From Paenibacillus silvestris (lineage in GTDB: Bacteria; Bacillota; Bacilli; Paenibacillales; NBRC-103111): a stretch of 64,000 nt of DNA. The notes below the pieces were generated by a model, which was not told the DNA's origin, did not search any database, and saw nothing but the letters and a program-made list of their open reading frames with translations. The translations under genes were made by a program, and so were the position numbers. The stretch lies in NCBI RefSeq assembly GCF_009882985.1, contig NZ_WTUZ01000022.1:62001-126000 (forward strand), in the 5' to 3' direction. Within the stretch, counting starts at the first letter, position 1, and the number at the start of each line of letters is the position of its first letter. Below are positions 34,175 through 42,975 of this stretch, piece by piece.

Positions 34175-35158
34175 TTAGTAAAGATCTACTCGAAGTTTCT
34201 TTTCTAGTCTGGTGTCGTTGACCCAGCCTACGTAAGAATCGAGTGTTTTGAAATTGTGGTCCATATGGATGACACCTACGAATGGGTACTGTTTACGGTG
34301 GCGATAGCGCACATCCGCCCATCTCACTTCGTAACCCCAGCGATGCTCTTTCACTTCCGCGCAGGTGAATGATGAGAAGTACAGCAAAGCTTGAATGTCT
34401 TCATGCTTTTTGGAAGCTTCGACGGCTGGGTGATCCTCACACCTCACGGTATCTAACCATTTCAGCTTGGAATTCTTAAGCTCGCCCAGTTGGAAGGTGC
34501 CGTCTGCTCTTCTTTTTACGACATTCCAGACATAGAGGTTGAATGTTACAATAAGTGTGTATTGATCGCCATGCTGGAAAGTCGGATCTTTGCGGTAAAG
34601 ACCTTTTTCTACAATGTAATGGTCAAGCGTGCGCCAAATGTAGTAAAGGGCGATAACGCCATATAATGTTGGAAAAACAAGCTTTGGACTTGCCACGTGG
34701 AAGGACCACATGAAGATGGCAGCAATGTGGCTCGAAAAGATAAAGGGATCAAAGATGTGAATAATGTTCCACGATATCCACTTTTCAGAAAAAGGCCGAA
34801 TGGCTTGTGTACCATATGTGTTGAAACAATCGCTGAAAACGTGAAAACAAACCGCGATCCCTACCCACATTCCTAGATGCAGCAGAGGGATTCCATGAAA
34901 GAATAGAGCAAGGGCTCCAGTGATGAGTAGTGTCCAAAGCAGTAAAGCAGGCAAAGAGTGGGAGCGACCGCGATGATTACGGATATACGTGGCATTATTC
35001 TTGAAACGAAGCAGCCCGTCCACATCCGGAATCTGTGAACCGATAACGGTTCCGATGAAGACAGCAGTCGTAGCGGCTGAATCCGCAGAAACGCTGGGAT
35101 CAATCTGCGACAATCCTGCTAACCCTAAGCCAATAACAAGATGTGTTCCTGTGTCCAA
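34175..35158 (-). CDS. YdjM-family membrane-bound metal-dependent hydrolase
   Basis: The start is TTG 35158 (MDTGTHLVIG) with a perfect AGGAGG 11 bp upstream; the longer frame to 35218 lacks a site. The 327-aa product has the DUF457/YdjM N-terminal core: THLVIGLGLAGL, SQIPDVDGLLRF, RNHRGRSHSLPALLLW and FHVFSDCFNTYGTQ, with several membrane helices and conserved His/Asp that could bind metal. The last 120 residues are soluble. The substrate is unknown; such proteins are linked to envelope functions. Confidence 0.85.
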   Translation of the reverse strand: MDTGTHLVIGLGLAGLSQIDPSVSADSAATTAVFIGTVIGSQIPDVDGLLRFKNNATYIRNHRGRSHSLPALLLWTLLITGALALFFHGIPLLHLGMWVGIAVCFHVFSDCFNTYGTQAIRPFSEKWISWNIIHIFDPFIFSSHIAAIFMWSFHVASPKLVFPTLYGVIALYYIWRTLDHYIVEKGLYRKDPTFQHGDQYTLIVTFNLYVWNVVKRRADGTFQLGELKNSKLKWLDTVRCEDHPAVEASKKHEDIQALLYFSSFTCAEVKEHRWGYEVRWADVRYRHRKQYPFVGVIHMDHNFKTLDSYVGWVNDTRLEKKLRVDLY

Positions 35159-35244
35159 GTGGGTTTCTCCTCCTAAGGTCAATTTCCGTCTTCTTATTAG
35201 TTTACCATTTTGGAGCAAAAAATAAATCAGAGGGAGATCTAAAA

Positions 35245-35538
35245 ATGTCTAAAGTTTTTGTAGAGTATGCCATATATCCCGAATATCGGGAGTCTTTTCT
35301 CATCTATATGCAGGAGAGGCAGGAGCGGGAAGGGCGTTTGGAGGTATTGGAAGGAACGGATCAGCCAGGACTATTTGTAGAAATTTGGAATGATGTGAGT
35401 CGTGAAGAGTATATCCATCTGAAGGAAGAACGATTCCAGCAAGGCGGTGGAACTGAGGGCAACCAGGCAGCGTGGGATAAGTGGGTGAAAGGCGGCTTAA
35501 GCAAGCTGCATATCTGGCATTTTACACCTATTGGATAA
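35245..35538 (+). CDS. Hypothetical protein, 97 aa
   Basis: ATG 35245 has GAGGGAG upstream. The product is a small soluble protein (VFVEYAIYPEYRESFLIYMQ, GLFVEIWNDVSREEYIHLKE, LSKLHIWHFTPIG). The pattern of strand-helix-strand with a final beta strand recalls dimeric alpha-beta barrels (antibiotic-monooxygenase-like), but I see no diagnostic residues. It is monocistronic, with a terminator right after. Confidence 0.7.
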   Translation: MSKVFVEYAIYPEYRESFLIYMQERQEREGRLEVLEGTDQPGLFVEIWNDVSREEYIHLKEERFQQGGGTEGNQAAWDKWVKGGLSKLHIWHFTPIG

Positions 35539-35543
35539 AAAAA

Positions 35544-35579
35544 GAAAACCGCTGCCTTGGTTAAGGTTAGCGGTTTTGT
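35544..35579. terminator. Bidirectional terminator before gerQ
   Basis: AAAACCGCT / AGCGGTTTT with inner CCTTGG/TTAAGG pairing, between convergent genes. Confidence 0.8.
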
Positions 35580-35597
35580 GGAGGTGATGCGTCCGTA

Positions 35598-36038
35598 TTA
35601 TCTTCTGTTGCCATAGGGATAGTAGTAATTTAATTCTTCGTCGAATGTGATGTAGTCCAGATTCACCATAAGCAGTAAGTAGCGCATGCCTGTAGCTGGA
35701 TCGCTGATGATGATATGGTCGCGTCCTGCGGCTTCCAATTTGCCTTTGAAAATTTTGGCGTTCCATTGCGAGTTATTCTCGTATGTCATGTAGAGAGTCG
35801 CCATTTTGCCAAGATTGAGCCGTAGAATGTTCTCGATATAAGATTCTTCCATGGGTAGGCCAGGCACGTTTACACCCGTTTGCAGGCCTGTTCCTACAGG
35901 TGGCAACGTGGAGCCGCTAGGCTGCATCGGAACCATTTTGTTCGTAATCGCTGTCGGTACCGGGTAGGCCGGATAGGGACTTCCGCCGAATGTTGGCACT
36001 TGTGCTTGGTTGCCAATTTTGTAAGGGTTATTCAACAT
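35598..36038 (-). CDS. gerQ: Spore coat protein GerQ
   Basis: GerQ is a coat protein needed for localisation of the cortex-lytic enzyme CwlJ and is cross-linked by transglutaminase. The 146-aa protein has the Pro/Gly-rich N-terminus and the conserved GerQ domain (ESYIENILRLNLGKMATLYM, SQWNAKIFKGKLEAAGRDHI, RYLLLMVNLDYITFDEELNY). No cwlJ neighbour is present. The ATG follows CCAAGGAGG. Confidence 0.93.
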   Translation of the reverse strand: MLNNPYKIGNQAQVPTFGGSPYPAYPVPTAITNKMVPMQPSGSTLPPVGTGLQTGVNVPGLPMEESYIENILRLNLGKMATLYMTYENNSQWNAKIFKGKLEAAGRDHIIISDPATGMRYLLLMVNLDYITFDEELNYYYPYGNRR

Positions 36039-36154
36039 AACTGTAAATCCTCCTTGGAGCTTTCCTTGTGGAAGCTTTCTTCTTGTGAAGCATACACCTC
36101 ATCATATTGTGCATTCGCCTATTTGGTGACTGATTTCCCTGTTTATCTGCAAAA

Positions 36155-36179
36155 TAAAAAAGCCCCCAATGGGAGCTTA
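36155..36179 (-). terminator. Terminator of the response regulator gene
   Basis: Minus-strand AAGCTCCCATTGGGGGCTTTTTTATT, a short stem with a T run. Confidence 0.8.
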
Positions 36180-36869
36180 GTTCAGCAAAAATTTATATCC
36201 GACACCCCAGACCGTTTTGATATATTTCGGTTCTTTCGGGTCGGTTTCTATTTTTTTTCGAAGGTTTGCGATATGTACATCTATGGCGCGCTCAGTAACA
36301 TAGGAATCGAAACCGCGAACCCGGTTGAGCAGCTCCTCACGGCTGTATACACGGCCCTGATTTTGCCATAATAGCTTCATAATCTCGAATTCGGAGAAAG
36401 TGGTCTCAATCAATTTGTTATGTACAAAGAGACACCGTTTCTCAAGATCCAGCTGCACGTTCTGATTGGTTGAGGGTTCGGCTGCAGTGGCTGCTACATG
36501 AGCAAAAGCGGTTGAACGTCGCAGCAAAGCTTGTACCCTGGCGGCTAATTCTCTCATGGAGAAAGGCTTGCATAAATAGTCGTCTGCTCCTGTTTGCAGA
36601 CCTTTGATTCGGTCGGAAACTTCACTTTTGGCTGAAACCATGAGAATAGGAATGGTGGAAGCCGTTCGGAAGTAAGTGCATAGCTGAATGCCATCAACAT
36701 CTGGCAGCATGATATCAAGAACGATGACATCAGGCTGGAAGTCCCGGAATAGGGTTTCTCCCTGACGGCCGTTCTCCGCCCGCATGACTTGATAACCTTC
36801 TTCGTACAAATAAATGGACATCATTTCGCCAATGCTCACATCATCTTCAATAATTAATACTTTAGACAT
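36177..36869 (-). CDS. OmpR/PhoB-family response regulator without adjacent kinase
   Basis: The 230-aa protein has a receiver domain (acidic pair EDD at residues 8-10, phosphoacceptor Asp in DVIVLDIMLPDVDG, Lys in CKPFSMREL) and a C-terminal winged helix (FSEFEIMKLLWQNQGRVYSR, YVTERAIDVHIANLRKKIE, IKTVWGVGYKF). No histidine kinase gene is next to it; the upstream neighbour across 229 bp is the urea transporter operon. The partner and targets are unknown. The start follows GGAGGGG. Confidence 0.93.
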   Translation of the reverse strand: MSKVLIIEDDVSIGEMMSIYLYEEGYQVMRAENGRQGETLFRDFQPDVIVLDIMLPDVDGIQLCTYFRTASTIPILMVSAKSEVSDRIKGLQTGADDYLCKPFSMRELAARVQALLRRSTAFAHVAATAAEPSTNQNVQLDLEKRCLFVHNKLIETTFSEFEIMKLLWQNQGRVYSREELLNRVRGFDSYVTERAIDVHIANLRKKIETDPKEPKYIKTVWGVGYKFLLN

Positions 36870-37011
36870 AAACGTTCCCCTCCTTTTCCTTCAAAAGGCT
36901 TGGTGCTCGATATGCCGGACGCAACATTCGATCCTATATTTAACATGTTATCATTATCCATTTTGTGCCGTCCAGTTTTAAGGTAATAATTCGGTTATCT
37001 TTAAAAAAAGA

Positions 37012-37072
37012 AAAAAGAAGCTGGATGGTACTCGATGCCTAAAAATCAGGTCAAGTAGTCCAGCTTCCTTTG
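37012..37072 (-). terminator. Terminator of the urt operon
   Basis: A minus-strand stem GGAAGCTGGACTACTTG with its near complement CGAGTACCATCCAGCTTC, then TTTTTTC, 26 bp after the urtE stop. Confidence 0.85.
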
Positions 37073-37097
37073 GTAGGGTGAGCATTCAGGAACCAAA

Positions 37098-37793
37098 TCA
37101 TACGGTTAAGTGCTTTCGAACTTGATCTTCGCTCAGCTGTTCGGCATGACCTTCGGCGGCAATCGTGCCCCGGTCTATGACATAGTAATAATCAGCGATG
37201 CTCGTAGCGAATTCTAAGCTTTGCTCGACCAATAAGACGGCTATTTCCCTTCTGCGCTTGATGGTTTCGATAATGGCTTCAATCTCCATGACGATGGAAG
37301 GTTGGATGCCCTCCATGGGTTCATCCAGCAGCAGCAGTTTCGGACCCGCTGCCAAGGCACGCGCGATAGCTAGTTGCTGCTGCTGACCGCCACTGAGATC
37401 TCCCCCTTTGCGGTAGAGCATATCTCGCAGCACGGGAAAAGTGTCGAAGAGAGATTCGGGCAGCTTCTTTCTCCCATCTGTCGCTGCTTCAAGTCCAAGC
37501 AGCAAGTTCTCCTCTACAGTTAACTGCGGGAAGATCTCGCGGCCTTGCGGCACGTAGCCAATGCCTGATTTCGCGCGCTGGTCTGGAGGGATGGTCGTGA
37601 TGTCCCGTTCATGATATTGAATAGAACCAGACTTCGGTTTAATGAGCCCCATAATGCTCTTCATGAGTGTTGATTTACCTACGCCGTTACGCCCCATCAG
37701 ACAAACGATCTGTCCAGGTTTCACGAGTAAGTTCACTTGGCGAACGACCATACTTTCCCCATAGCCTGCTTCGATGTTCTGAAGATTAAGCAC
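37098..37793 (-). CDS. urtE: Urea ABC transporter ATP-binding protein UrtE
   Basis: The start is GTG 37793 (MLNLQNIEAGYG) with AAGGAGAG upstream; it overlaps the urtD end by 8 bp. The 231-aa ATPase has Walker A GRNGVGKST, signature LSGGQQQQLAIARAL and Walker B LLLLDEPMEGIQP. The EGIQP form is typical of UrtE. It is the LivF-like subunit and the last gene of urtABCDE. Confidence 0.95.
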   Translation of the reverse strand: MLNLQNIEAGYGESMVVRQVNLLVKPGQIVCLMGRNGVGKSTLMKSIMGLIKPKSGSIQYHERDITTIPPDQRAKSGIGYVPQGREIFPQLTVEENLLLGLEAATDGRKKLPESLFDTFPVLRDMLYRKGGDLSGGQQQQLAIARALAAGPKLLLLDEPMEGIQPSIVMEIEAIIETIKRRREIAVLLVEQSLEFATSIADYYYVIDRGTIAAEGHAEQLSEDQVRKHLTV

Positions 37794-38577
37794 CGCGCTC
37801 CACTCTCCTTCCCAGATAAACCTCAGCAACCTTATCATCATTCTGAATATCCTGCATCGTACCTTCGCGAAGGACGGTGCCTTCATGAAGCACCGTGACT
37901 GTTTTGGCAAATTGGCGAACAAATGCCATGTCGTGTTCGACGACAATAATCGTTTGATCCGCAGCAATTTCATGGAGAAGCTCACCGGTTTTCTCTGTTT
38001 CGCTATCGGTCATTCCGGCTGCCGGCTCATCGAGCAGTAGAAGATCAGGTTCCTGCATGAGCAGCATGCCGATTTCGAGCCATTGTTTCTCCCCGTGAGA
38101 AAGGGAGCCGGCGCGTTCCTTGGCTTTGCTTTGCAGGCCAATCATGCCAAGTCTTTGGTGCAGGCGATCTCGCTGCTCGCTTGTCGTTTTGGCCCAGAGT
38201 GCACTGAGAAGACCGCGCTTTTGCTTCATGGATAAAGCTAGATTTTCAAATACCGTTAAGGTTGAAAAGACAGAGGGTGCTTGGAATTTGCGTCCAATAC
38301 CGAGCTGTGCGATTTGATGCTCTTGATGCTTGGTAAGATCAATGGAGTCTTTGAAAAAAACGTCCCCTAGCGAAGGTTTCACTTTCCCACAAATGACATC
38401 GAGGAGCGTTGTTTTACCGGCCCCATTGGGTCCGATGAGAAAGCGAAGTTCGCCGTATTCCAAGGAAAAGTCGAGATTGCGCAAGGCTTTAAAACCGTCG
38501 AAGCTGACCTCAAGCCCTTTTACGCTTAGTATTTTAGCGCCAGGCACAGGTTGTTGCTCTGCTAATTGTCCGAGCAT
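37786..38577 (-). CDS. urtD: Urea ABC transporter ATP-binding protein UrtD
   Basis: The 263-aa LivG-like ATPase has Walker A GPNGAGKTT, the UrtD-type signature LSHGEKQWLEIGMLL (instead of LSGGQ) and Walker B LLLLDEPAAGM. The start follows AGAAGGAGG. It is paired with UrtE to energise urea import. Confidence 0.95.
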   Translation of the reverse strand: MLGQLAEQQPVPGAKILSVKGLEVSFDGFKALRNLDFSLEYGELRFLIGPNGAGKTTLLDVICGKVKPSLGDVFFKDSIDLTKHQEHQIAQLGIGRKFQAPSVFSTLTVFENLALSMKQKRGLLSALWAKTTSEQRDRLHQRLGMIGLQSKAKERAGSLSHGEKQWLEIGMLLMQEPDLLLLDEPAAGMTDSETEKTGELLHEIAADQTIIVVEHDMAFVRQFAKTVTVLHEGTVLREGTMQDIQNDDKVAEVYLGRRVERGA

Positions 38578-38622
38578 GGGATGTTCCTCCTTCTTTTATT
38601 CATGAAACAAATGGCTGTCAGA

Positions 38623-39711
38623 TTATCTGGCTTCTTGCGAGGAAGAAATCGGCTTAGGCAGCACGGGTTTTTTCCAATTGACTGTGTAGTGGGTAATGGT
38701 GCCAACAATTCCTTTGGGCAGTAAAAGCACAACAATAATGAACATCGCGCCGAGAATGAAGGGCCACCAAGTCGGATAGGCTTCACTGAATGTAGTTTTG
38801 GCAGCGTTGGTCACCAGAGCTCCTAGAACAGCGCCTCCGATGGTAGAACGTCCACCGATAGCGACCCATAGGACCATTTCTATCGAAGGAACAATCCCCA
38901 TCTGTGCGGGAGAGATGATGCCTTCTTGAAGCACGAAGAGCACGCCGGCAAGTCCGGCCAACCCTGCTGATGCACAGTAGATGAATACTTTGTACGTTAC
39001 TGGATTGTATCCGATGAAGCGTACCCGATTCTCTCCATCGCGTATGGCCGTTAGAATATTTCCCATACGGCTGGTGACGAGCAGGCTGCATAGGAGTAGA
39101 ACGATGGCAACAACCGCTAAGGTGAGATAGAAGAAGATTAGCTTTGTTGACTGTGCTTGCAGGTTTAAGCCTAGGAAGGAGTCAAAGTTGGTCAGTCCAT
39201 TCGTTCCGCCTGTGTAGCCTTGTTGGCCAACAAACAATGTCACGGTAATAATGACGAGAGCTTGCGACAGGATGGAGAAAAAAGCGCCTTTAATTCGGTT
39301 GCGGAATGTGAAATAGCCTAAAATGAAGGCGACAATCATAGGAATGATGAGGGCTAGCAGGAAAGCAGCGCCTGCCGAATGGAAAGGAACCCAGAACCAA
39401 GGCAAGCTTTCTACGCCGCTCCAAGACATGAAATCAGGAAGCTCGCCTGGACTCGCGGCTAGTTTCAGATGCATCGCCATACAGTAGGCGCCAAGTCCGA
39501 AGTATACGCCATGCCCGAGACTGAGTATGCCGGTGTAACCCCAAATGAGATCAATCCCCATGGCAATAATGGCATAAGCAAGAAACTTGCCGAGAAGCGA
39601 AAGACGGAAATCAGACAAAAACAGTGGAGCAAGTGCTAACACGATTAGAAAAAGGGTATAAACCATCAGTTTCATCTTGGATTGTCCGGCGAAAAGCATG
39701 GAAGATGCCAC
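38623..39711 (-). CDS. urtC: Urea ABC transporter permease UrtC
   Basis: The 362-aa LivM-like membrane protein has YAIIAMGIDLIWGYTGILSLGHG, GTNGLTNF and GGRSTIGGAVLGALV. The start may be GTG 39711 or ATG 39699; neither has ideal spacing from AAAGGA. It begins 9 bp after urtB. Confidence 0.93.
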   Translation of the reverse strand: MASSMLFAGQSKMKLMVYTLFLIVLALAPLFLSDFRLSLLGKFLAYAIIAMGIDLIWGYTGILSLGHGVYFGLGAYCMAMHLKLAASPGELPDFMSWSGVESLPWFWVPFHSAGAAFLLALIIPMIVAFILGYFTFRNRIKGAFFSILSQALVIITVTLFVGQQGYTGGTNGLTNFDSFLGLNLQAQSTKLIFFYLTLAVVAIVLLLCSLLVTSRMGNILTAIRDGENRVRFIGYNPVTYKVFIYCASAGLAGLAGVLFVLQEGIISPAQMGIVPSIEMVLWVAIGGRSTIGGAVLGALVTNAAKTTFSEAYPTWWPFILGAMFIIVVLLLPKGIVGTITHYTVNWKKPVLPKPISSSQEAR

Positions 39712-39720
39712 ATCCTTTCT

Positions 39721-40626
39721 TCAGTCTAAGGATCTTGAACGGATCGTCACAAGTCCCATCGGTTTCCATTGCAAGAAAGCGATGATGAGCGTGAAGACGA
39801 GTACTTTCCCAATCGTCGCACTGGTTGTATACTCGAGCGCTGTATTGAATACGCCAATGCCTAAAGCTCCTGCAACCGTGCCGATCAGCTTCCCGATGCC
39901 GCCAAGCACAACGACCATGAAGGCGTCGACGATGTAGTACGTGCCAATGGTTGGTCCAATGGGTCCAACCAAGGTAAGCGCACATCCGGCAATGCCTGCC
40001 ATGGCAGACCCGAACGCGAAGGATTGTGCATCTACTCTGCGTGTAGAGATGCCGAGGCAGGCAGCCATTTCGCGGTTCTGCATGACGGCTCTCATCCGTC
40101 TGCCGCCAGCAGAATGGTATAAGTACATATAAATAATGAAGATGCACAAAGCGACTAACGCAATAATGAAGAGGCGCTTATAAGGAAGAATGAGATCGGC
40201 TGTGAGGTGGAGTCCGCCTTCCAGCCACTCCGGCGCTTTCACTGCGACGTTGGGTGCGCCGAATATGGATCTGGCAAGCTGCTGCAGAGCTAAGCTTACG
40301 CCCCATGTTGCTAGCAGGCTGTCTAACGGTCTACCGTACATGAACCGGATGAGGCAGGCCTCTAGCAGCCATCCGACGAGGAAGGCTACGGCGAAGGCGA
40401 CGCCTAGCGAGACGACGAAATACCAGCCGAAGGCGGATGCCGGCAGGAATTGCTGGAACCAGTGCTGGACCAGATAGGCCATGTAGGCTCCGATCATAAT
40501 AAACTCGCCGTGTGCCATATTCATGACATTCATGAGGCCGAATGTAATGGCGAGCCCAATAGCGATCAGGAGCAGGATGGAGCTGAGACTTAAGCCATTG
40601 AATAATTGAAGCAGCAGCAAACTCAT
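39721..40626 (-). CDS. urtB: Urea ABC transporter permease UrtB
   Basis: The 301-aa LivH-like membrane protein has LIAIGLAITFGLMNVMNMAHG, the UrtB-typical NREMAACLGISTRRVD and GGIGKLIGTVAGALGIG. It follows urtA by about 95 bp and forms the channel with UrtC. Confidence 0.94.
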   Translation of the reverse strand: MSLLLLQLFNGLSLSSILLLIAIGLAITFGLMNVMNMAHGEFIMIGAYMAYLVQHWFQQFLPASAFGWYFVVSLGVAFAVAFLVGWLLEACLIRFMYGRPLDSLLATWGVSLALQQLARSIFGAPNVAVKAPEWLEGGLHLTADLILPYKRLFIIALVALCIFIIYMYLYHSAGGRRMRAVMQNREMAACLGISTRRVDAQSFAFGSAMAGIAGCALTLVGPIGPTIGTYYIVDAFMVVVLGGIGKLIGTVAGALGIGVFNTALEYTTSATIGKVLVFTLIIAFLQWKPMGLVTIRSRSLD

Positions 40627-40722
40627 GACGATGCTTCCCCCTTAGTGAATCCCGAGTAAAATAGTGAAATCCAGGGCTGCCGCTAGGCAGACCTGGTTTC
40701 ACGAACGATCCTATCGGTGAGC

Positions 40723-41985
40723 TTATTTCTTCGTTACTTCGCCGCCCCATGGATATGTTTTGAGGAAAGGATCCGGCTTAAGTGGTTTGCCAGAATTCCA
40801 TACTTCTTTAATTAACCCGTCAGCGCCAATTTGGCCGATACGCGCTGTTTTGGAAATATGCTGGTTCTCGCCATCGATAGTAACTTTACCTTCCGGCGAA
40901 TTCCATTCGATGCCTTTGGCTGCTGCTTTTACTTTCTCTACCTCAAAAGAGCCTGCTTTTTTGACAGCTTCAGCCCATAGATAAACAGCTGTGTAACCGG
41001 CTTCGATCGGATCATCCGTTACGCGGTCTTTGCCGTATTTCGCTTTGTAGGCTTCTACGAACTTCTTGTTCTCTGGTGTATCCGTTGTTTGGTAGTAATT
41101 CCAAGCTGTGTAGTGTCCATCCAAAACAGATGCTCCAATTCCGCGAACCTCTTCTTCGGCGATACTAACCGACATGGTTGTTAAATCTTTGGCTGTAATG
41201 CCAGCGTCTTTTAATTGCTTGAAGAAAGCTACGTTACTATCACCATTGAGCGTATTGAAAACAACATCCGGCTTTTCCTTTTTGATTTTGCTAATAATTG
41301 TGTTGTAATCGGTGTGTCCTAGCGGTGTATACTCTTCAGCTACCAGTGTGCCGCCATCAGCTTTCAGTTGCTCTTTAATAATTTTGTTGGCTGTTCTTGG
41401 GAAAACGTAGTCTGAACCTAAGAGGTAGAATTTCTTGCCTTTGTTTTGGAGGAGCCAGGTTACCGCGGGGATAATTTGTTGATTCGTTGTTGCGCCTACA
41501 TAGAAAATGTTCGGTGATGATTCTACGCCTTCATACTGAACGGGATACCACAGTAATCCTTTGTTTTGCTCGACGACCGGAAGCACCGCTTTACGGCTGG
41601 CTGACGTCCAGCAACCGAAAATCGTCACAACACTGTCTTTTTGCAGTAACTTCTTAGTTTTCTCTGCAAAAGTAGGCCAATCGGATGCGCCGTCTTCAAT
41701 GACGGGCTTTATTTTCTTGCCTAAGAGTCCCCCAGCTGCATTAATTTCATCAATCGCCATTAACTCCGCATCTCTTACAGATACTTCACTAATGGACATC
41801 GTGCCCGTTAGAGAGTGAAGAATACCAACAGGTACAGTCTCGTCTTTCGTTTCCGCTTTGACCTCTGTGGTCTTCGTTGTTGCCGTAGATGCAGTAGGCT
41901 CCGACTTTGCACAGCCAGTAGCGACCATCATCAATGCCATACTTAAAGCGACGGTGAGTTTCCCTTTGTTTCTTATCTCTCTCAT
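40723..41985 (-). CDS. urtA: Urea ABC transporter substrate-binding lipoprotein UrtA
   Basis: The start [12 protein letters not shown] (41985) gives 420 aa with a lipoprotein signal, lipidation at Cys25 in VATGC. The mature protein is the amide/urea-type binding fold ([60 protein letters not shown]). The frame is open upstream to 42156 but that part contains the promoter. It is the first gene of urtABCDE, divergent from the urease operon, and nitrogen regulation is indicated by GlnR boxes. Confidence 0.95.
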   Translation of the reverse strand: MREIRNKGKLTVALSMALMMVATGCAKSEPTASTATTKTTEVKAETKDETVPVGILHSLTGTMSISEVSVRDAELMAIDEINAAGGLLGKKIKPVIEDGASDWPTFAEKTKKLLQKDSVVTIFGCWTSASRKAVLPVVEQNKGLLWYPVQYEGVESSPNIFYVGATTNQQIIPAVTWLLQNKGKKFYLLGSDYVFPRTANKIIKEQLKADGGTLVAEEYTPLGHTDYNTIISKIKKEKPDVVFNTLNGDSNVAFFKQLKDAGITAKDLTTMSVSIAEEEVRGIGASVLDGHYTAWNYYQTTDTPENKKFVEAYKAKYGKDRVTDDPIEAGYTAVYLWAEAVKKAGSFEVEKVKAAAKGIEWNSPEGKVTIDGENQHISKTARIGQIGADGLIKEVWNSGKPLKPDPFLKTYPWGGEVTKK

Positions 41986-42030
41986 TAATCGTCCCACTCC
42001 CTTACTTACAAGATTTGGATTACAAGGCTT

Positions 42031-42060
42031 ATGATAAAGTGGGTAAAAGGATTGTGTCAA
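42031..42060 (-). promoter_or_regulatory. Sigma-A promoter of urtABCDE
   Basis: On the minus strand TTGACA (42060-42055), an 18-bp spacer and TATCAT (42036-42031), 46 bp before the urtA start. The -35 is formed by one arm of the GlnR/TnrA box. Confidence 0.8.
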
Positions 42061-42071
42061 TATAGATGACA
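42055..42071. promoter_or_regulatory. GlnR/TnrA box over the urtA -35 element
   Basis: TGTCAATATAGATGACA is a perfect match to the TGTNAN7TNACA consensus. Its right arm on the minus strand is the urtA -35 hexamer, so its centre is near -40 of that promoter, a placement more usual for repression. Confidence 0.85.
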
Positions 42072-42171
42072 TGTATTGGTTTTTATTTTGTGGTTGATGC
42101 ACAATTGGATAGGGATTTTTTGTGCTTAACCTATAAAATAGGGGAATTAATTGCAAAAATCGCTTGCTAAA

Positions 42172-42188
42172 TGTTAATTAATATGACA
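42172..42188. promoter_or_regulatory. GlnR/TnrA box upstream of the urease promoter
   Basis: TGTTAATTAATATGACA is a perfect TGTNAN7TNACA match. Its centre (42180) is about 51 bp upstream of the predicted ureA transcription start, the position used for activation by TnrA in Bacillus subtilis. Confidence 0.85.
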
Positions 42189-42195
42189 TTACAGA

Positions 42196-42224
42196 TTTAC
42201 AAGTGTGAAATATCCGAATATAAT
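42196..42224 (+). promoter_or_regulatory. Sigma-A promoter of ureABCFGD
   Basis: TTTACA (42196-42201), a 17-bp spacer and TATAAT (42219-42224), 45 bp before the ureA start. Confidence 0.85.
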
Positions 42225-42269
42225 AAGTGTAAAAGAATACCATTATTCGGTTTTTGAAGAGGTGATGAT

Positions 42270-42572
42270 GTGCATTTAACCGAACGCGAGAAAGAAAAGC
42301 TTCTCATTACAGTAGCGGCTGACTTGGCAAGGCGAAGACTGGCGAGAGGCTTGAAGCTGAATTATCCCGAAAGTATTGCCCTGATTACATCTGAAATTAT
42401 GGAAGGCGCCAGGGATGGCATGACAGTCGCAGAGCTGATGACCTTCGGCACCACGATCTTGAAGGCAGAGCAGGTTATGGAAGGTGTTCCTCAGATGATT
42501 CATGATGTACAGGTAGAAGCAACGTTTCCAGATGGTACGAAACTAGTGACCGTTCACGAACCCATCACCTAA
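42270..42572 (+). CDS. ureA: Urease gamma subunit
   Basis: The 100-aa structural subunit starts at GTG 42270 with AAGAGGTGAT upstream. The whole sequence is typical ([58 protein letters not shown]). It is the first gene of ureABCFGD; the promoter and GlnR box lie directly upstream. Confidence 0.97.
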   Translation: MHLTEREKEKLLITVAADLARRRLARGLKLNYPESIALITSEIMEGARDGMTVAELMTFGTTILKAEQVMEGVPQMIHDVQVEATFPDGTKLVTVHEPIT

Positions 42573-42606
42573 CACGATGGATGAATCGACCGAAAGGGGC
42601 GAGAAG

Positions 42607-42975
42607 ATGGTTCCGGGAGAATATCGCATCAACCGAGGTTTTATAGAAATGAATAAAGGCAGACAAACCGTCGAAATCATTGTTACGAATACAGGAGATC
42701 GACCAATTCAGGTGGGCTCTCACTATCACTTTTTTGAAGTGAATCGAGCGTTGACCTTTCCCAGAGAACTGGCCTTTGGCATGCATCTAGATATTCCGGC
42801 GGGAACTGCCGTTAGGTTCGAACCCGGGGAGCAGAAGCCGATTCAGTTGGTCGAGCTGGGCGGAGCCAAGTTGTCCTATGGGCTCAATAATTTGAGCGAA
42901 GGCCCGGCAGTGAAAGACCAGATGTCCGATGAGACGAAGGCAAGATGGCAAGCATGGGAGGGGAAACGCGTGTGA
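42607..42975 (+). CDS. ureB: Urease beta subunit
   Basis: The start MVPGEYRI (42607, with AAAGGGGCG upstream) fits the family better than the in-frame ATG at 42577. The 122-aa protein has [15 protein letters not shown] and the conserved [17 protein letters not shown]. Its TGA overlaps the ureC GTG by 4 bp. Confidence 0.96.
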   Translation: MVPGEYRINRGFIEMNKGRQTVEIIVTNTGDRPIQVGSHYHFFEVNRALTFPRELAFGMHLDIPAGTAVRFEPGEQKPIQLVELGGAKLSYGLNNLSEGPAVKDQMSDETKARWQAWEGKRV

